Assembly: GCF_913055165.1 (NCBI RefSeq)
Contig: NZ_CAJXJS010000018.1
Span: forward strand, 1-64,000
From: an uncultured Devosia sp.
GTDB taxonomy: Bacteria; Pseudomonadota; Alphaproteobacteria; Rhizobiales; Devosiaceae
DNA length: 64,000 nt
Direction of reading: 5' to 3'
Shown: positions 26,631 through 36,987 of the stretch, piece after piece
Numbering within the stretch: position 1 is the stretch's first letter
How the letters are laid out: each line of letters begins with the position of its first letter
Notes under the pieces: generated by a model
The model's database searches: none
What the model was told of the DNA's origin: nothing
What the model saw: only the letters and a program-made list of their open reading frames with translations
Position numbers and translations under genes: made by a program

Positions 26631-27242
26631 TCACATGTCGAAGAACACGGTTTCCTTTTCGCCCTGGAGATGGATGTCCAGCGTATAGGTCGAGCCGTCT
26701 TTCCGCGCGATCAGGGTTTCGCGGCGACGCTTGTCCATGATCTTGTTAAGCACGAAATCACTCGCATTGGCCTCGGCCTCGTCCTCGAAATAGAGGCGGG
26801 TCTGGAGGCCGATATTGATGCCGCGCGCCACGATCCAGAGCGCGATATGGGGCGCCATGAGCTTGCCATCTGGCCCCGGCACGCGGCCGGGCTTGACGGT
26901 TTCGAAGGTGGCAGCCCCCGCCTCGGTCAGCGGCTGGCGCCCCCAGCCGGTAAAGGCGGGCGCAGAGTTGGAATTGGGGGCCGTGGGACCGGTGAAATTG
27001 CCGCTGGCATCGGCTTGCCAGATTTCGACAACACCGTCGAACAGGGGCACGCCCGCGCCGTCAAACACGTTGACGGCCACGTTGATGCGCTCACCCTCGA
27101 CTTCGCCGTTGATCATGGTCTTGCCCAAATCGGCGTCGACAACTCCGGTGATGCCGCAGAAATTGGGCGTCATGCCGATATGGACATAGGGGCCAGCGGT
27201 CTGGGACGGGGTTTCTTTCAGGGTCGGAACAGGGTGCAGCAT
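26631..27242 (-). CDS. pcaG: Protocatechuate 3,4-dioxygenase alpha subunit
   Basis: A 203-residue intradiol dioxygenase alpha subunit (SQTAGPYVHIG near the N-terminus; GVVEIWQADASG; PHIALWIVARGINIGLQTRLYF). The alpha chain lacks the complete iron ligand set and pairs with PcaH to cleave protocatechuate to 3-carboxymuconate. Its ATG overlaps the pcaH stop by one base (TGATG). Confidence 0.94.
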   Translation of the reverse strand: MLHPVPTLKETPSQTAGPYVHIGMTPNFCGITGVVDADLGKTMINGEVEGERINVAVNVFDGAGVPLFDGVVEIWQADASGNFTGPTAPNSNSAPAFTGWGRQPLTEAGAATFETVKPGRVPGPDGKLMAPHIALWIVARGINIGLQTRLYFEDEAEANASDFVLNKIMDKRRRETLIARKDGSTYTLDIHLQGEKETVFFDM

Positions 27243-27988
27243 CAGTTCCCCTCCAGCTTGTTTTCGAACATGGTCGAGCGGCGGCCGCGCAGCACGATAT
27301 CGAAGCGGTAGCAGAGCGCATCCATGGGCGTTGTGTTGAGGCGATCAAGCCGGGCGATCAACTGGTCGATGGCCGACTTGTCGGGGATGGTCGAGACAAT
27401 CGGGCACTGCCAGATCATCGGGTCGCCCTCGAAATACATCTGGGTGATCAGGCGCTGCGCAAAGGCATGGCCGAAAACCGAGAAGTGGATATGGGCCGGA
27501 CGCCAGTCATTGCCGGTATTGGGCCAGGGATAGGCGCCGGGCTTGATGGTGCGGAAGTGATAGAAGCCGTTCGCGTCGGTGATCGAACGGCCGAAGCCGC
27601 CGAAATTGGGATCGAGCGCGGCGAGATACCCTTCCTTCTTGTGGCGATAGCGACCGCCGGCATTGGCCTGCCAGTATTCCACCAGCGTGTTGGGCACGGG
27701 CCGGGCATTCTCATCGAGCACCTGTCCGTAGACGATCATGCGCTGGCCGATGGCATCGGTGCCGTCCTGGCTGAAATTGCGGATGAGGTCATTGTCGAGC
27801 GCGCCGAGCTTTTCGTGCCCAAAGGTGGGACCGGTCATTTCCGACTTGGTCGGCCCCAGAGAGAGCAGACTGTGCTTGGGCGCCCGGAAGGTGGACGACT
27901 TGTAGCCGGGTGTATCGGCGGGCGGATGCCAGTCGCGGTCGCGCTGGAACAGCAGTCCGTCGGCTCCGGGTAGAATGATGCCACTCAT
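27242..27988 (-). CDS. pcaH: Protocatechuate 3,4-dioxygenase beta subunit
   Basis: A 248-residue catalytic subunit. The non-haem Fe(III) ligands are recognisable: Tyr in [11 protein letters not shown] (about 126-133), Tyr in KPGAYPWPN, and the pair His-Ile-His in [10 protein letters not shown]. The N-terminal pcdioxygen_beta region precedes the core. It overlaps pcaC by 4 bases and pcaG by one base. Confidence 0.95.
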   Translation of the reverse strand: MSGIILPGADGLLFQRDRDWHPPADTPGYKSSTFRAPKHSLLSLGPTKSEMTGPTFGHEKLGALDNDLIRNFSQDGTDAIGQRMIVYGQVLDENARPVPNTLVEYWQANAGGRYRHKKEGYLAALDPNFGGFGRSITDANGFYHFRTIKPGAYPWPNTGNDWRPAHIHFSVFGHAFAQRLITQMYFEGDPMIWQCPIVSTIPDKSAIDQLIARLDRLNTTPMDALCYRFDIVLRGRRSTMFENKLEGN

Positions 27989-28374
27989 TGTGCTGCCTCC
28001 TGGCGCTTGGCGAGTTCGTTTTTGGCAATTTTATAGGCGCTGTTGGCTGCAGGCACGCCGGCATAGACGGCCACATGCAGCAGCAGTTCCTTGATATCGT
28101 CTTCAGTGGCGCCGGTATTGACCGTGGCGCGCACATGCATGGCGAATTCTTCCTCGTGTCCGAGGCCGGCAAGCAACGCCAGGGTGATGATCGAGCGCTC
28201 GCGCCGGGTCAGACCAGGCCGTGACCAGACCGAGCCCCAGGCGCCTTCGGTGATGAAGGTCTGGAAGTCCTCGTCAAATCCGGTCTTGCGCGCCGTGGCA
28301 TTGTCGACATGGTTGTCGCCCAGGACCGAGCGGCGCGTGCGCATGCCGCGGTCAAACAAAGTCGCGTCAGCCAT
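27985..28374 (-). CDS. pcaC: 4-carboxymuconolactone decarboxylase
   Basis: A 129-residue CMD-fold enzyme that turns gamma-carboxymuconolactone into 3-oxoadipate enol-lactone. The core [24 protein letters not shown] and the His in MHVRAT are as in the family. The start at 28374 ([10 protein letters not shown]) gives the normal length; the longer frame runs into pcaD. It overlaps pcaD by 8 bases and pcaH by 4. Confidence 0.94.
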   Translation of the reverse strand: MADATLFDRGMRTRRSVLGDNHVDNATARKTGFDEDFQTFITEGAWGSVWSRPGLTRRERSIITLALLAGLGHEEEFAMHVRATVNTGATEDDIKELLLHVAVYAGVPAANSAYKIAKNELAKRQEAAQ

Positions 28375-29158
28375 GGCCGACCTCCTTGAGAAAATCACGC
28401 ACCAGGCGCGCCACGGCGGCCGGTTGCTCAATGCCGGGAATGTGGCCAACGCCATCGAGAACTTCGAAACGTGAGCCAGGAATAGCGGTGCAGTTGCGCA
28501 CCAGATCGACCGGCGCAGCAAGATCAGCGCTGCCGGCCAGGATCAGCGTCGGCGCCGAAATGGCCGGAATACGCGATGTCAGATCGGTATCGCGCAAGGT
28601 GGCGCAGGTATTGGCATAGCCAAGCGGATCGGTGCGCAGGAAAAGGTTGCGCCAGCCACTCAACTCGACAGTGTGTTGCGCCCGGAAGCCGGGGCTGAAC
28701 CAGCGCTCCATGACCGGATCGGCCAGGGGCAGGAGGCCCTCGGTCCGCGCCGTTTCGATGCGGGCAGACCACATGGCGGCGTCGCCCATGCGCGGCGCTG
28801 TGCAACACAGAACCAGACCCGCCACGCGCTCGGGGGCACGAAGGGCAAGGCCCTGGGCAATCAACCCGCCGACCGACACGCCGATGACCACGACCCGGCC
28901 AATGCCGGTTTGGTCCATGAGACCGGCGAGATCATCGAGGTGATCGTCGAGGCTGTAGTCGCCCTGGGGTGCGTCGCTGAGGCCGTGGCCACGCTTGTCA
29001 TAGGACAGGCACCGATATTGGCCTGACAAGGCCGCGATCACCTCGTCCCAAATGCGCGCATCGGTGCCCAGGGAATTGACGAAGACCAACGCCGGGGCAT
29101 CCTCCGGCCCAGAAAGGCGAAAGTGCAGCAATGTGCCGTTGATGCGGGTGAAAGTCAT
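28367..29158 (-). CDS. pcaD: 3-oxoadipate enol-lactonase
   Basis: A 263-residue alpha/beta hydrolase. The nucleophile elbow GVSVGG (Ser about 99), the acid in LAGSADLAAP and the catalytic His in VGHIPGIEQ are visible. It hydrolyses the enol-lactone to 3-oxoadipate. The start at 29158 (MTFTRINGT) has AAGAGG upstream; the longer frame reaches into the regulator promoter. It is the first gene of pcaDCHGB, divergent from pcaQ. Confidence 0.94.
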   Translation of the reverse strand: MTFTRINGTLLHFRLSGPEDAPALVFVNSLGTDARIWDEVIAALSGQYRCLSYDKRGHGLSDAPQGDYSLDDHLDDLAGLMDQTGIGRVVVIGVSVGGLIAQGLALRAPERVAGLVLCCTAPRMGDAAMWSARIETARTEGLLPLADPVMERWFSPGFRAQHTVELSGWRNLFLRTDPLGYANTCATLRDTDLTSRIPAISAPTLILAGSADLAAPVDLVRNCTAIPGSRFEVLDGVGHIPGIEQPAAVARLVRDFLKEVGHG

Positions 29159-29225
29159 GGCGTCCTCTTGTTCCGATTTAAGGGGCTGGCACGGGCGCTG
29201 TAAAATGATAAGTCTCGGGCATTTC

Positions 29226-29241
29226 ATAATCCATGGGTTAT
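29226..29241. promoter_or_regulatory. PcaQ binding site
   Basis: ATAATC-CATG-GGTTAT between pcaD and pcaQ. It matches the rhizobial PcaQ box (ATAACC-N4-GGTTAA) at all but two positions and is close to a perfect palindrome. It lies 68 bases from the pcaD ATG, a distance suited to LysR activation of pcaDCHGB. Confidence 0.8.
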
Positions 29242-29302
29242 CGAGTTGACCCCGCAATTGAGAAATCCGGCTCGATTTCCCCAATAGCGATAACTGAACG
29301 TC

Positions 29303-30238
29303 ATGGCTCAACGCATCATCGACCCCCGAATCCGGCTTCGGCACATCGCCTGCTTTCTGGAGGTGGCGCGCCTGAGATCCATGGCCGGGGCCGCCGACGC
29401 GCTCAATATCAGCCAGCCAGCCGCTACCAAGACCATTCAGGAGCTTGAGGCGCTGCTGGGCGAGCAATTGTTCGATCGCAGCCGGCGGCGTCTGGCCCTC
29501 ACCTCCTTTGGTGAAGTGTTTTTCCGATATGCGTCCACCAGCATCGCGGCGCTGCGGCAGGGCATCGATGCGGCGCGGGGCACCCATGATGCAGCCATGG
29601 TGCGGGTGGGGGCCCTGCCAACCGTGTCGGCACGCATGCTGCCCGACGCCGTCCGCGCCTTTACCGACCAGAATACTGGCGTAACCACCCGCATCATCAC
29701 CGGGCCAAACGGATACCTGCTCTCACTGCTGCGCACCGGCGATGTCGATCTGGTGATCGGACGCATGGCCGAACCGAATGCCATGATGGGGCTCAGCTTC
29801 GAACATCTGTATTCGGAACGCGTGGTGCTGGCCGTGCGTCCGGGGCACCCCGTGCTCAGCGCTCAGGAATTCAGCCTGCCGCTGATCGAGAGCTACCAGA
29901 TCCTGATGCCCACACCCGACTCGGTGATCCGACCGGTGGTGGAGCGCATCCTCTTGGCGCATGGGGTTACCCAGTTGCGGGACGAAATCGAAACGGTCTC
30001 CAATGCCTTTGGCCGCTCCTATGTGCGCCAAAATGACTCGATATGGATCATCTCTGAAGGCGTGGTGGCCGATGACGTGGCCGAAGGGCAATTGGCCATA
30101 TTGCCGGTGGATACCAGCGAAACACTGGGCCCAGTGGGCTTCACCACCCGAACCGATACGGCCACCTCCCTTGCCACAGCCAATCTGATGCAGTCGGTGC
30201 GCGAGGTGGCCGAGCGCCTGCGGCACGACGGCGGGTAG
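29303..30238 (+). CDS. pcaQ: LysR family activator of pcaDCHGB
   Basis: A 311-residue LysR protein. The N-terminal helix-turn-helix (about 10-68, RSMAGAADALNISQPAATKT) carries the family pattern, followed by the substrate-binding domain (about 100-305). Position divergent from pcaD and the PcaQ box between them identify it. The expected inducer is 3-carboxymuconate or its lactone, as known for PcaQ. Confidence 0.93.
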   Translation: MAQRIIDPRIRLRHIACFLEVARLRSMAGAADALNISQPAATKTIQELEALLGEQLFDRSRRRLALTSFGEVFFRYASTSIAALRQGIDAARGTHDAAMVRVGALPTVSARMLPDAVRAFTDQNTGVTTRIITGPNGYLLSLLRTGDVDLVIGRMAEPNAMMGLSFEHLYSERVVLAVRPGHPVLSAQEFSLPLIESYQILMPTPDSVIRPVVERILLAHGVTQLRDEIETVSNAFGRSYVRQNDSIWIISEGVVADDVAEGQLAILPVDTSETLGPVGFTTRTDTATSLATANLMQSVREVAERLRHDGG

Positions 30239-30250
30239 CCCGCACCAAGC

Positions 30251-31087
30251 TCAATGCCGCCGCATGCGGTCGCGCAGCGATGCCGGGGACATGCCATAGA
30301 GACGAGTGATGAAGCGGGAAAAATAGGCCGGATCATCATAGCCGAGTTCGGCGCCGATCTGCTTGATCGGCAGGGCCGAGAACAGCAATTGCCGCCTGGC
30401 CTCCAGCGCCACCCGCTGCTCGATCACAGCCAGCGCCGACAGGCCCAGACGCTGCCGGCACAGGCGATTGAGGTGCGTATGACTGATCCCGATGGCATCG
30501 GCATAGTCTGCCACTCGCCGGGATTGACGATAGCCCTGCTCGACCAGTTCGCGAAACCGCGCCACCAATTGCGCGGCCCGCCCGCCGGCGTCTGCCGCCT
30601 CACTCTCCGGTCCCGCACGCTGCAGCGAGACCAGCAGCAGGGTCAGATGGGCCCGCATGGCCACGTCATGCGCGGCGCCAGGTCGATCCGCCTCTGTGGT
30701 GAGGCGAGCCAGGGCGGCGACGATATCGCCGCAACCACTGTCAATAACCATGGCTGGCGGTACCGGCAGACCCAACCCCGCCAGATCGCGTTCCATAAGG
30801 GTCACCACCAAACCCCGCACATCGGTGCTGAAGGCATAGCCATGCACCGTGCCGGCGGGCACGACAGCCACACTTTCGGGCACAAGCGGGTGCACATCAC
30901 CATCCAGAGCCATTTTTGCCTGCCCAGCACTGAGGTGAAGCACCTGGAAGAACTGATCGTGCCGGTGCGGGGCTATGCGATAATCATGCAGGCGGCTGCG
31001 AGCCTGGATAGTTTCCCAGTGCAACCAATCCTGTCGGGCATCCTTGTCGGTTTCGCCATAGAGGGTGTAGGTGGGGATCGAGGTCAT
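30251..31087 (-). CDS. pobR: AraC family regulator of 4-hydroxybenzoate catabolism
   Basis: A 278-residue AraC/XylS-type protein with an N-terminal cupin sensing domain (HRHDQFFQVLHLSAG, about 41-55) and a C-terminal pair of helix-turn-helices ending in YDDPAYFSRFITRLYGMSPA. It is divergent from pobA, the usual arrangement for this PobR type. The start at 31087 (MTSIPTYTLYGE) fits homologues better than the in-frame ATG at 31123, which would leave only a 49-base promoter gap. Neither has a good ribosome site. Confidence 0.88.
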   Translation of the reverse strand: MTSIPTYTLYGETDKDARQDWLHWETIQARSRLHDYRIAPHRHDQFFQVLHLSAGQAKMALDGDVHPLVPESVAVVPAGTVHGYAFSTDVRGLVVTLMERDLAGLGLPVPPAMVIDSGCGDIVAALARLTTEADRPGAAHDVAMRAHLTLLLVSLQRAGPESEAADAGGRAAQLVARFRELVEQGYRQSRRVADYADAIGISHTHLNRLCRQRLGLSALAVIEQRVALEARRQLLFSALPIKQIGAELGYDDPAYFSRFITRLYGMSPASLRDRMRRH

Positions 31088-31097
31088 GTTCAGATAA

Positions 31098-32330
<1,233 letters not shown>

Positions 32331-32386
32331 GAACTGCTCCGCTGCCGAGGCAGGCACGGAAGTCCGTGCACAGCGCAAAAAGAAAG

Positions 32387-32416
32387 GGGCCCGGTCAGCG
32401 CACTGACCGGGCCCTT
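32387..32416 (-). terminator. Rho-independent terminator
   Basis: A perfect 12-bp stem GGGCCCGGTCAG / CTGACCGGGCCC with a 4-base loop, between the convergent pobA and TRAP genes. On the minus strand the stem is followed by CTTTCTTTTTGCG, so it mainly ends the TRAP transporter transcript. It may also stop plus-strand readthrough. Confidence 0.85.
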
Positions 32417-32438
32417 CATCGTGTTCAGATTGTCTAAC

Positions 32439-33458
32439 TTACATCTGGGCTTCGACGGCGGCCTGGGCGGCCGCATAGAGTGCCTGGCCGTCAATGCCCT
32501 GCGCTTCCATGTCGGCGAACCACTTGTCGATGGTCGGCTGGGCCGCATCGATCCAGCGCTGCGTTTCGGCTTCATCGAGCTGGACAACGTTGTTGCCAGC
32601 ATTGACGGCAATGGAGAGGCCAGTGGCATCACCATTGTCCATGACGCGGCCGAACTGACGCGAGGTTTCGAGGCCGGAATTGGCGTCGATGATCGCCTTC
32701 AGGTCGTCGGGCAGGTTGTTATAGCTGTCCATGTTCATCACGAAGCCGAAGGTCTGGGTGTAAAGACCATTCTGGCTGGTGAAGCCGGTGTGATTTTTGA
32801 CCAGCTCGGCCACGCGCAGCGACGGCGTCACTTCCCAGGGGATTGTGGTGGCATCGATAACGCCCTTGGAGAGCGCCTCGGTGACCTGCGGCACGGGCAT
32901 GCCGATCGGTTCGGCACCCAGATTGGCCAGCATGTCCGAGATGATCCGGGAACCACCGCGCACCTTCATGCCCTGGAGGTCTTCCAGGCTGGTGATCGGG
33001 TTCTTGGAGTGGAACAGGCCCGGACCATGGGTATGCAGGGCAATGACATGCACGCCGGCAAATTCTTCAGCCGAATTTTCCATGACGTAGTTGTAGAAGG
33101 CGGCCGAGCCCACTTCGCCATTGGGGGTCATGAACGGCAATTCGAACACTTCCGACTTGGGGAAGCGGCCGGGGGTATAGCCGAGCACGGTCCAGATGAT
33201 GTCGACCACACCATCCTTGGCCTGGTCATAAAGTTCCGGCGGCGCGCCACCGAGCTGCATGGCCGGATAAAGTTCGAACTTGATGCGACCGCCGGACTCG
33301 TCAGCCACTTTGGCCGCCCAGGGCTCGATGGCCTGGGCCGGGATAGTGGCCTGAGCCGGCAGCATCTGGTGAATGCGCAGAGTGACTTCCTGGGCAAAGG
33401 CACTGGTGGACATGGCCAGCGCAGTCAGCGCCCCCATAACCAACATCTTGGTCTTCAT
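32439..33458 (-). CDS. TRAP transporter substrate-binding protein (DctP family)
   Basis: A 339-residue periplasmic protein. The signal peptide (MKTKMLVMGALTALAMSTSA, then FAQ) is clear. The family core contains KMKVRGGSR-like LQGMKVRGGSRIISDML with the conserved Arg that salt-bridges a carboxylate. The start at 33458 is preferred over a longer frame. Adjacent DctQ and DctM genes complete the system, and the surrounding catabolic genes suggest aromatic acids such as hydroxycinnamates or hydroxybenzoates as ligand (inference). Confidence 0.92.
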   Translation of the reverse strand: MKTKMLVMGALTALAMSTSAFAQEVTLRIHQMLPAQATIPAQAIEPWAAKVADESGGRIKFELYPAMQLGGAPPELYDQAKDGVVDIIWTVLGYTPGRFPKSEVFELPFMTPNGEVGSAAFYNYVMENSAEEFAGVHVIALHTHGPGLFHSKNPITSLEDLQGMKVRGGSRIISDMLANLGAEPIGMPVPQVTEALSKGVIDATTIPWEVTPSLRVAELVKNHTGFTSQNGLYTQTFGFVMNMDSYNNLPDDLKAIIDANSGLETSRQFGRVMDNGDATGLSIAVNAGNNVVQLDEAETQRWIDAAQPTIDKWFADMEAQGIDGQALYAAAQAAVEAQM

Positions 33459-33544
33459 TGGATTTTTCCTCCCTGTCTTGGCCAAATTGGCCGGTTCACT
33501 GCTTGCGCCCAGTCTCCCCGATCGGGCGCAGGCGGGTCAATATT

Positions 33545-34867
33545 CTAGTAAAGCATCCAGACCAGCCCCAAAGTGATGGGCGGGAATGCAACCAGAATGG
33601 CGGTGCGGACCATGTCGCTGGCCACGAAGGGCAGGACGCCGCGATAGGTTTCCGACAGCTTCGTTTCTCGAGCCATGGAATTGATGATAAACAGATTCAT
33701 GCCCACGGGTGGGGTTATCAAACCCACTTCCACCACGATCAGCACGATAATACCGAACCAGATGCCGAACTCGTCCGGCGTCAGGCCGAAATCGAGCACC
33801 GACATCATCGGATAGAGGATCGGCACGGTGAGAAGTATCATGGAGAGCGAGTCCATGACGCAGCCCATCACCAGATAGAAGATCAGCACCAGGATCATGA
33901 CGAGCCAGGGATTGAAGCCCTGCTCCCCGACCCATGCGGCCAGAACCTGAGGCACCTGAGACAAAGCCAGGAAGCCATTGAGTGCGGCCGCACCCAGCAC
34001 GATGAGGAAGATCATGGCCGTGGAGCTGGCCGTGGCGAGGCACGCTTCCATGATCGTCTTGCGATCCAGGCTGCGGGCCGCCAGGGCGATGAGGAAGGTG
34101 CCCGCGGCGCCGACCGCGGCCGCTTCGGTGGGCGTAAAGATACCGGCATAGATGCCGCCGATCACCGCCAGGAAAACCACCAGCACCGGCCAGGTCTTGA
34201 ACAGCGCCCGGAACCGCTCGCTATAAGGGAGACGCTCGCGCACGCCGCCCGAACCGGGAACCATGCGGACATAGAGCATGATGACGATGATATAGCCGAT
34301 CGCCGCCAGAATGCCGGGCACAAAGGCGCCCATGAACAGCTTGGCAATATTCTGCTCGGTCAGGACCGCAAAGATCACCAGGATGATGGAGGGCGGGATG
34401 AGAATGCCAAGCGTGCCGCCCGCTGCGACTGCGCCGGTGGAAAGGGCGCCTGAATAGCCGTATTTCTTCAACTCAGGCAGGGCCACCTGGCCCATTGTTG
34501 CCGCGGTGGCCAGCGAGGACCCGCAAATAGCGCCAAAGCCGGCACTGGCACCGATGGCGGCCATGGCGACGCCGCCCCGCTTGTGCCCGAGCCAAGCCGC
34601 CGCCGCATTGAAGAGCCCCGCAGACAGGCCACCGAGAGTGGCGAACTGGCCCATGAGCAGAAAGAGCGGCACCACCGAGAGCGAATAGGACGCGTAGGTG
34701 GAATAGGCCAGGTTCTTGAATTGTGCGGAGATAGGATTGAAGCTACCGGTGACCAACCAGCTGCCGAACACCCCGATGGTGAGCATGGCAATGCCGATGG
34801 GCACGCGCAGGAAGATCAGAATGAGGACGGCCGGCAAGCCGAGGAAACCAAGCATCAATGCGGTCAT
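33545..34867 (-). CDS. TRAP transporter large permease (DctM family)
   Basis: A 440-residue, roughly 12-13-helix membrane subunit that carries the transport pathway. It has DctM features such as GGLSAGLFNAAAAWLGHKRGG and PPSIILVIFAVLTEQNIAKLF. It overlaps dctQ by 4 bases. It functions with the binding protein encoded 86 bases downstream using an ion gradient. Confidence 0.93.
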   Translation of the reverse strand: MTALMLGFLGLPAVLILIFLRVPIGIAMLTIGVFGSWLVTGSFNPISAQFKNLAYSTYASYSLSVVPLFLLMGQFATLGGLSAGLFNAAAAWLGHKRGGVAMAAIGASAGFGAICGSSLATAATMGQVALPELKKYGYSGALSTGAVAAGGTLGILIPPSIILVIFAVLTEQNIAKLFMGAFVPGILAAIGYIIVIMLYVRMVPGSGGVRERLPYSERFRALFKTWPVLVVFLAVIGGIYAGIFTPTEAAAVGAAGTFLIALAARSLDRKTIMEACLATASSTAMIFLIVLGAAALNGFLALSQVPQVLAAWVGEQGFNPWLVMILVLIFYLVMGCVMDSLSMILLTVPILYPMMSVLDFGLTPDEFGIWFGIIVLIVVEVGLITPPVGMNLFIINSMARETKLSETYRGVLPFVASDMVRTAILVAFPPITLGLVWMLY

Positions 34868-35406
34868 ACTTCCGCTCCCGCCTGCTTGGGCTCGGCTTCG
34901 CCGCTAAGGGCATAGCTCAAGGATCGTCCCAAGACGTAAAGGGCCACCACGACCAGAACTACCGCGCCGACAAAGGCCAGCGCATAGGCCCAGCTCAACG
35001 GAAAGCGCAGCAGCAGTGTGGTTTCGCGGTAGGCGAACTTGTCCATCATGCCGAAATAGAGCCGCCACGCGATAAAGGCGGATGCCACGAGCATCATGAT
35101 GTCAGTGATGACCAGTATCCAGCTATTGATGCGCACGCCAAAGCTATCGGTGACGAGTGACACCAGGGCATGGCTTCGGGTCAGATGCGCCCAGGGCATG
35201 AAGGCAAAAATGGCAAACCCCATGCCGATCGACACCAGCTCATAGTCTCCGGTGATCGGCCGCAGTCCGATGAACAGCAAGGCGCGCCCAATGATGCTGA
35301 CCACGATCATGGCGACCATGGCCATGAGCACCAGACCCCCGGCGATCGCCAGAGCCCTTGCCAGCCCCACCACCAATCGTCCCAAAGCGGACTCGTCTCT
35401 AAACAC
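34864..35406 (-). CDS. TRAP transporter small permease (DctQ family)
   Basis: A 180-residue four-helix membrane subunit (GLRPITGDYELVSIGMGFAIFAFMPWAHLTRSHA typical of DctQ). The start is GTG at 35406, preceded by AGGGGAGA. It is the first gene of the TRAP operon and shares its promoter gap with the divergent MarR gene. Confidence 0.9.
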   Translation of the reverse strand: MFRDESALGRLVVGLARALAIAGGLVLMAMVAMIVVSIIGRALLFIGLRPITGDYELVSIGMGFAIFAFMPWAHLTRSHALVSLVTDSFGVRINSWILVITDIMMLVASAFIAWRLYFGMMDKFAYRETTLLLRFPLSWAYALAFVGAVVLVVVALYVLGRSLSYALSGEAEPKQAGAEV

Positions 35407-35669
35407 TCAGGTCTCCCCTACCTTCGGCGTCGATTTAAGGTGCTCCAGGGGCGCAAGTAAAATGACAATTGCCCGCCAACCTATAACACTCAGACTATAT
35501 GAACGACAGCTTACTTGCCAAAATCATCGATTGAGACCCTGCAACCGATAACCGCAGCGCATGACTCGCCCGCTGGAAAGCCCGGCGCTTATCTTGTGCA
35601 TTTTTCGGTGCATTTGTCGCCGTTGGTCCCTTGCCGGCTTGCCTTCCCTACCGGCACCGCTAGGGTCGA
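35407..35669. other. Divergent TRAP/marR promoter region
   Basis: A 263-base gap with AT-rich stretches (around 35480-35535) fitting promoters for both directions. No copy of the ATTTAGTTAT-type operator found upstream of the ligase and dehydrogenase genes could be recognised here. Apart from possible half sites (CTATAAC at 35483, ATAACC at 35547), nothing firm is seen. Confidence 0.4.
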
Positions 35670-36146
35670 ATGACCATGAGCCGCGCCAGAAAATCTTCTC
35701 CCAGTGGTCCCGAGGCGGATGCCGCCCTCAAGACCGATGCCACAACCTCGATTGTGGGCTACCGGCTGCGCCGGGCGCAACTGAGCGTATTCCAGAAGTT
35801 CATCGCCGTCTTCGAAGAACTCAAGCTGCGACCAGCCGACTATTCCGTGCTGGTGCTGATCGACGACAATCCTGGTCGCAAGCAGACCGAAATTGCCGAG
35901 GTGCTCGGTATCAAGCGCGCCAATTTCGTGACGCTGGTGCACGGCCTGGAACAGCGCGGGCTGGTCGAACGCATTCCTTCGCTGGAGGATAAGCGCGCCA
36001 ATGCGCTGCACCTGACCACGGCGGGCCAGAACTTTCTGCGATTGGCCAAGTCCCGGCACCGAGCCCTGGAAGACGAAATCGTCACGCAGCTGGGCGGCAC
36101 AGAGGCGCGGGCGCTGTTGCTGGCCCTGCTCGACCGCCTGATCTGA
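35670..36146 (+). CDS. MarR family regulator of the hydroxycinnamate cluster
   Basis: A 158-residue winged-helix protein of the HcaR/CouR type by context. The DNA-binding part is about 55-115 (GRKQTEIAEVLGIKRANFVTLVHGLEQRGLVERIPSLEDKRANAL). An in-frame second ATG at 35676 is an equally possible start. MarR repressors that respond to hydroxycinnamoyl-CoA thioesters control similar gene sets elsewhere. The two MarR-style palindromes at 41293-41312 and 43394-43428 are the likely targets. Confidence 0.88.
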   Translation: MTMSRARKSSPSGPEADAALKTDATTSIVGYRLRRAQLSVFQKFIAVFEELKLRPADYSVLVLIDDNPGRKQTEIAEVLGIKRANFVTLVHGLEQRGLVERIPSLEDKRANALHLTTAGQNFLRLAKSRHRALEDEIVTQLGGTEARALLLALLDRLI

Positions 36147-36192
36147 ACCAGAAGCAGGCAGCCGCCAGCCCCGCAATGAGGCTGGAGCCAAT

Positions 36193-36987
36193 TCAGCCAA
36201 AATTGGGGGCACGTTTCTCGAGGAAGGCCCGCAGGCCCTCTTCCGCATCGGGACCCGTCTGGCTCAATGCGGCCGTCAGGCTTTCAGCATAGAGGCCGGC
36301 TTCAGGCGGCATGGTGCCGATCTGGGCAATAGCCTGGATGATGAAACCATTGATGGTGGGCGAGTTTTTCGCGATGCGCCCGGCCAGTTCAAAGGCCTTT
36401 TCCAAGGCACTGCCCTCGGGCACCACATGGTGGGCAAGGCCCAGACGCTCGCCCTCAATGCCCGAATAGGAGCGCCCAGTCAGCATCATCTCGGTCATCC
36501 GGTCGGGACCGATGAGACGGGAAATGCGCACCGAGCCGCCGCCGCCAACAAAAATGCCGCGCAATCCCTCGGGCATCTGGAACCGCACGGTTTCCTCGGC
36601 GACCCGCACATGGCAGGTGGCGGCCAGTTCCAGGCCACCGCCCATGACCGCGCCATTCATGGCCGCAATGACCGGCACGGTCGAATTGGCGATCATCGCC
36701 ATGACCCGGTGCCAGTTGCGCGAATGGGCCATGACCTCAAGCGGCTGGCGAGCCACATGCTGGGACAGATCAAGCCCGGAAGAAAAATGCCCGCCGGTGC
36801 CGGAAATGACGATCGCCCGTGCCGACGCCGGAACCGCCGCAAAAAAGGCGTCGAGTGCGGCGATGAGATCGTCGTTGAGCGCGTTGCGCTTGTCGGGGCG
36901 GTTGAGCTGCAGATGGCAGATCGAACCCGTTTTGGTGATGGTGAGCACCTGCTCCTGGGGCATCAGTTTTTCCTTCGGGTTGGTCAT
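36193..36987 (-). CDS. Enoyl-CoA hydratase/isomerase family protein
   Basis: A 264-residue crotonase-fold protein. The oxyanion-hole segments FSSGLDLSQH (about 67-76) and NGAVMGGGLELAATC (about 110-124), and the Glu of MPEGLRGIFVGGGGS, are visible. In this cluster it should hydrate a hydroxycinnamoyl-CoA double bond; retro-aldol cleavage (as in feruloyl-CoA hydratase-lyase) is also possible. Its ATG at 36987 overlaps the thioesterase stop by 4 bases; an internal ATG (36963) is an alternative. Confidence 0.88.
   Translation of the reverse strand: MTNPKEKLMPQEQVLTITKTGSICHLQLNRPDKRNALNDDLIAALDAFFAAVPASARAIVISGTGGHFSSGLDLSQHVARQPLEVMAHSRNWHRVMAMIANSTVPVIAAMNGAVMGGGLELAATCHVRVAEETVRFQMPEGLRGIFVGGGGSVRISRLIGPDRMTEMMLTGRSYSGIEGERLGLAHHVVPEGSALEKAFELAGRIAKNSPTINGFIIQAIAQIGTMPPEAGLYAESLTAALSQTGPDAEEGLRAFLEKRAPNFG

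Noticed and set aside
32421-33548. Plus-strand open frame of 375 codons opposite the TRAP binding protein
   Set aside because: The minus-strand gene has a signal peptide and family motifs; the plus-strand product is a shadow.
35407-35669. Third copy of the ATTTAGTTAT-N4-CATAAC operator near the MarR gene
   Set aside because: Only scattered ATAAC/TATAAC half sites are present; no dyad of the right spacing could be read.
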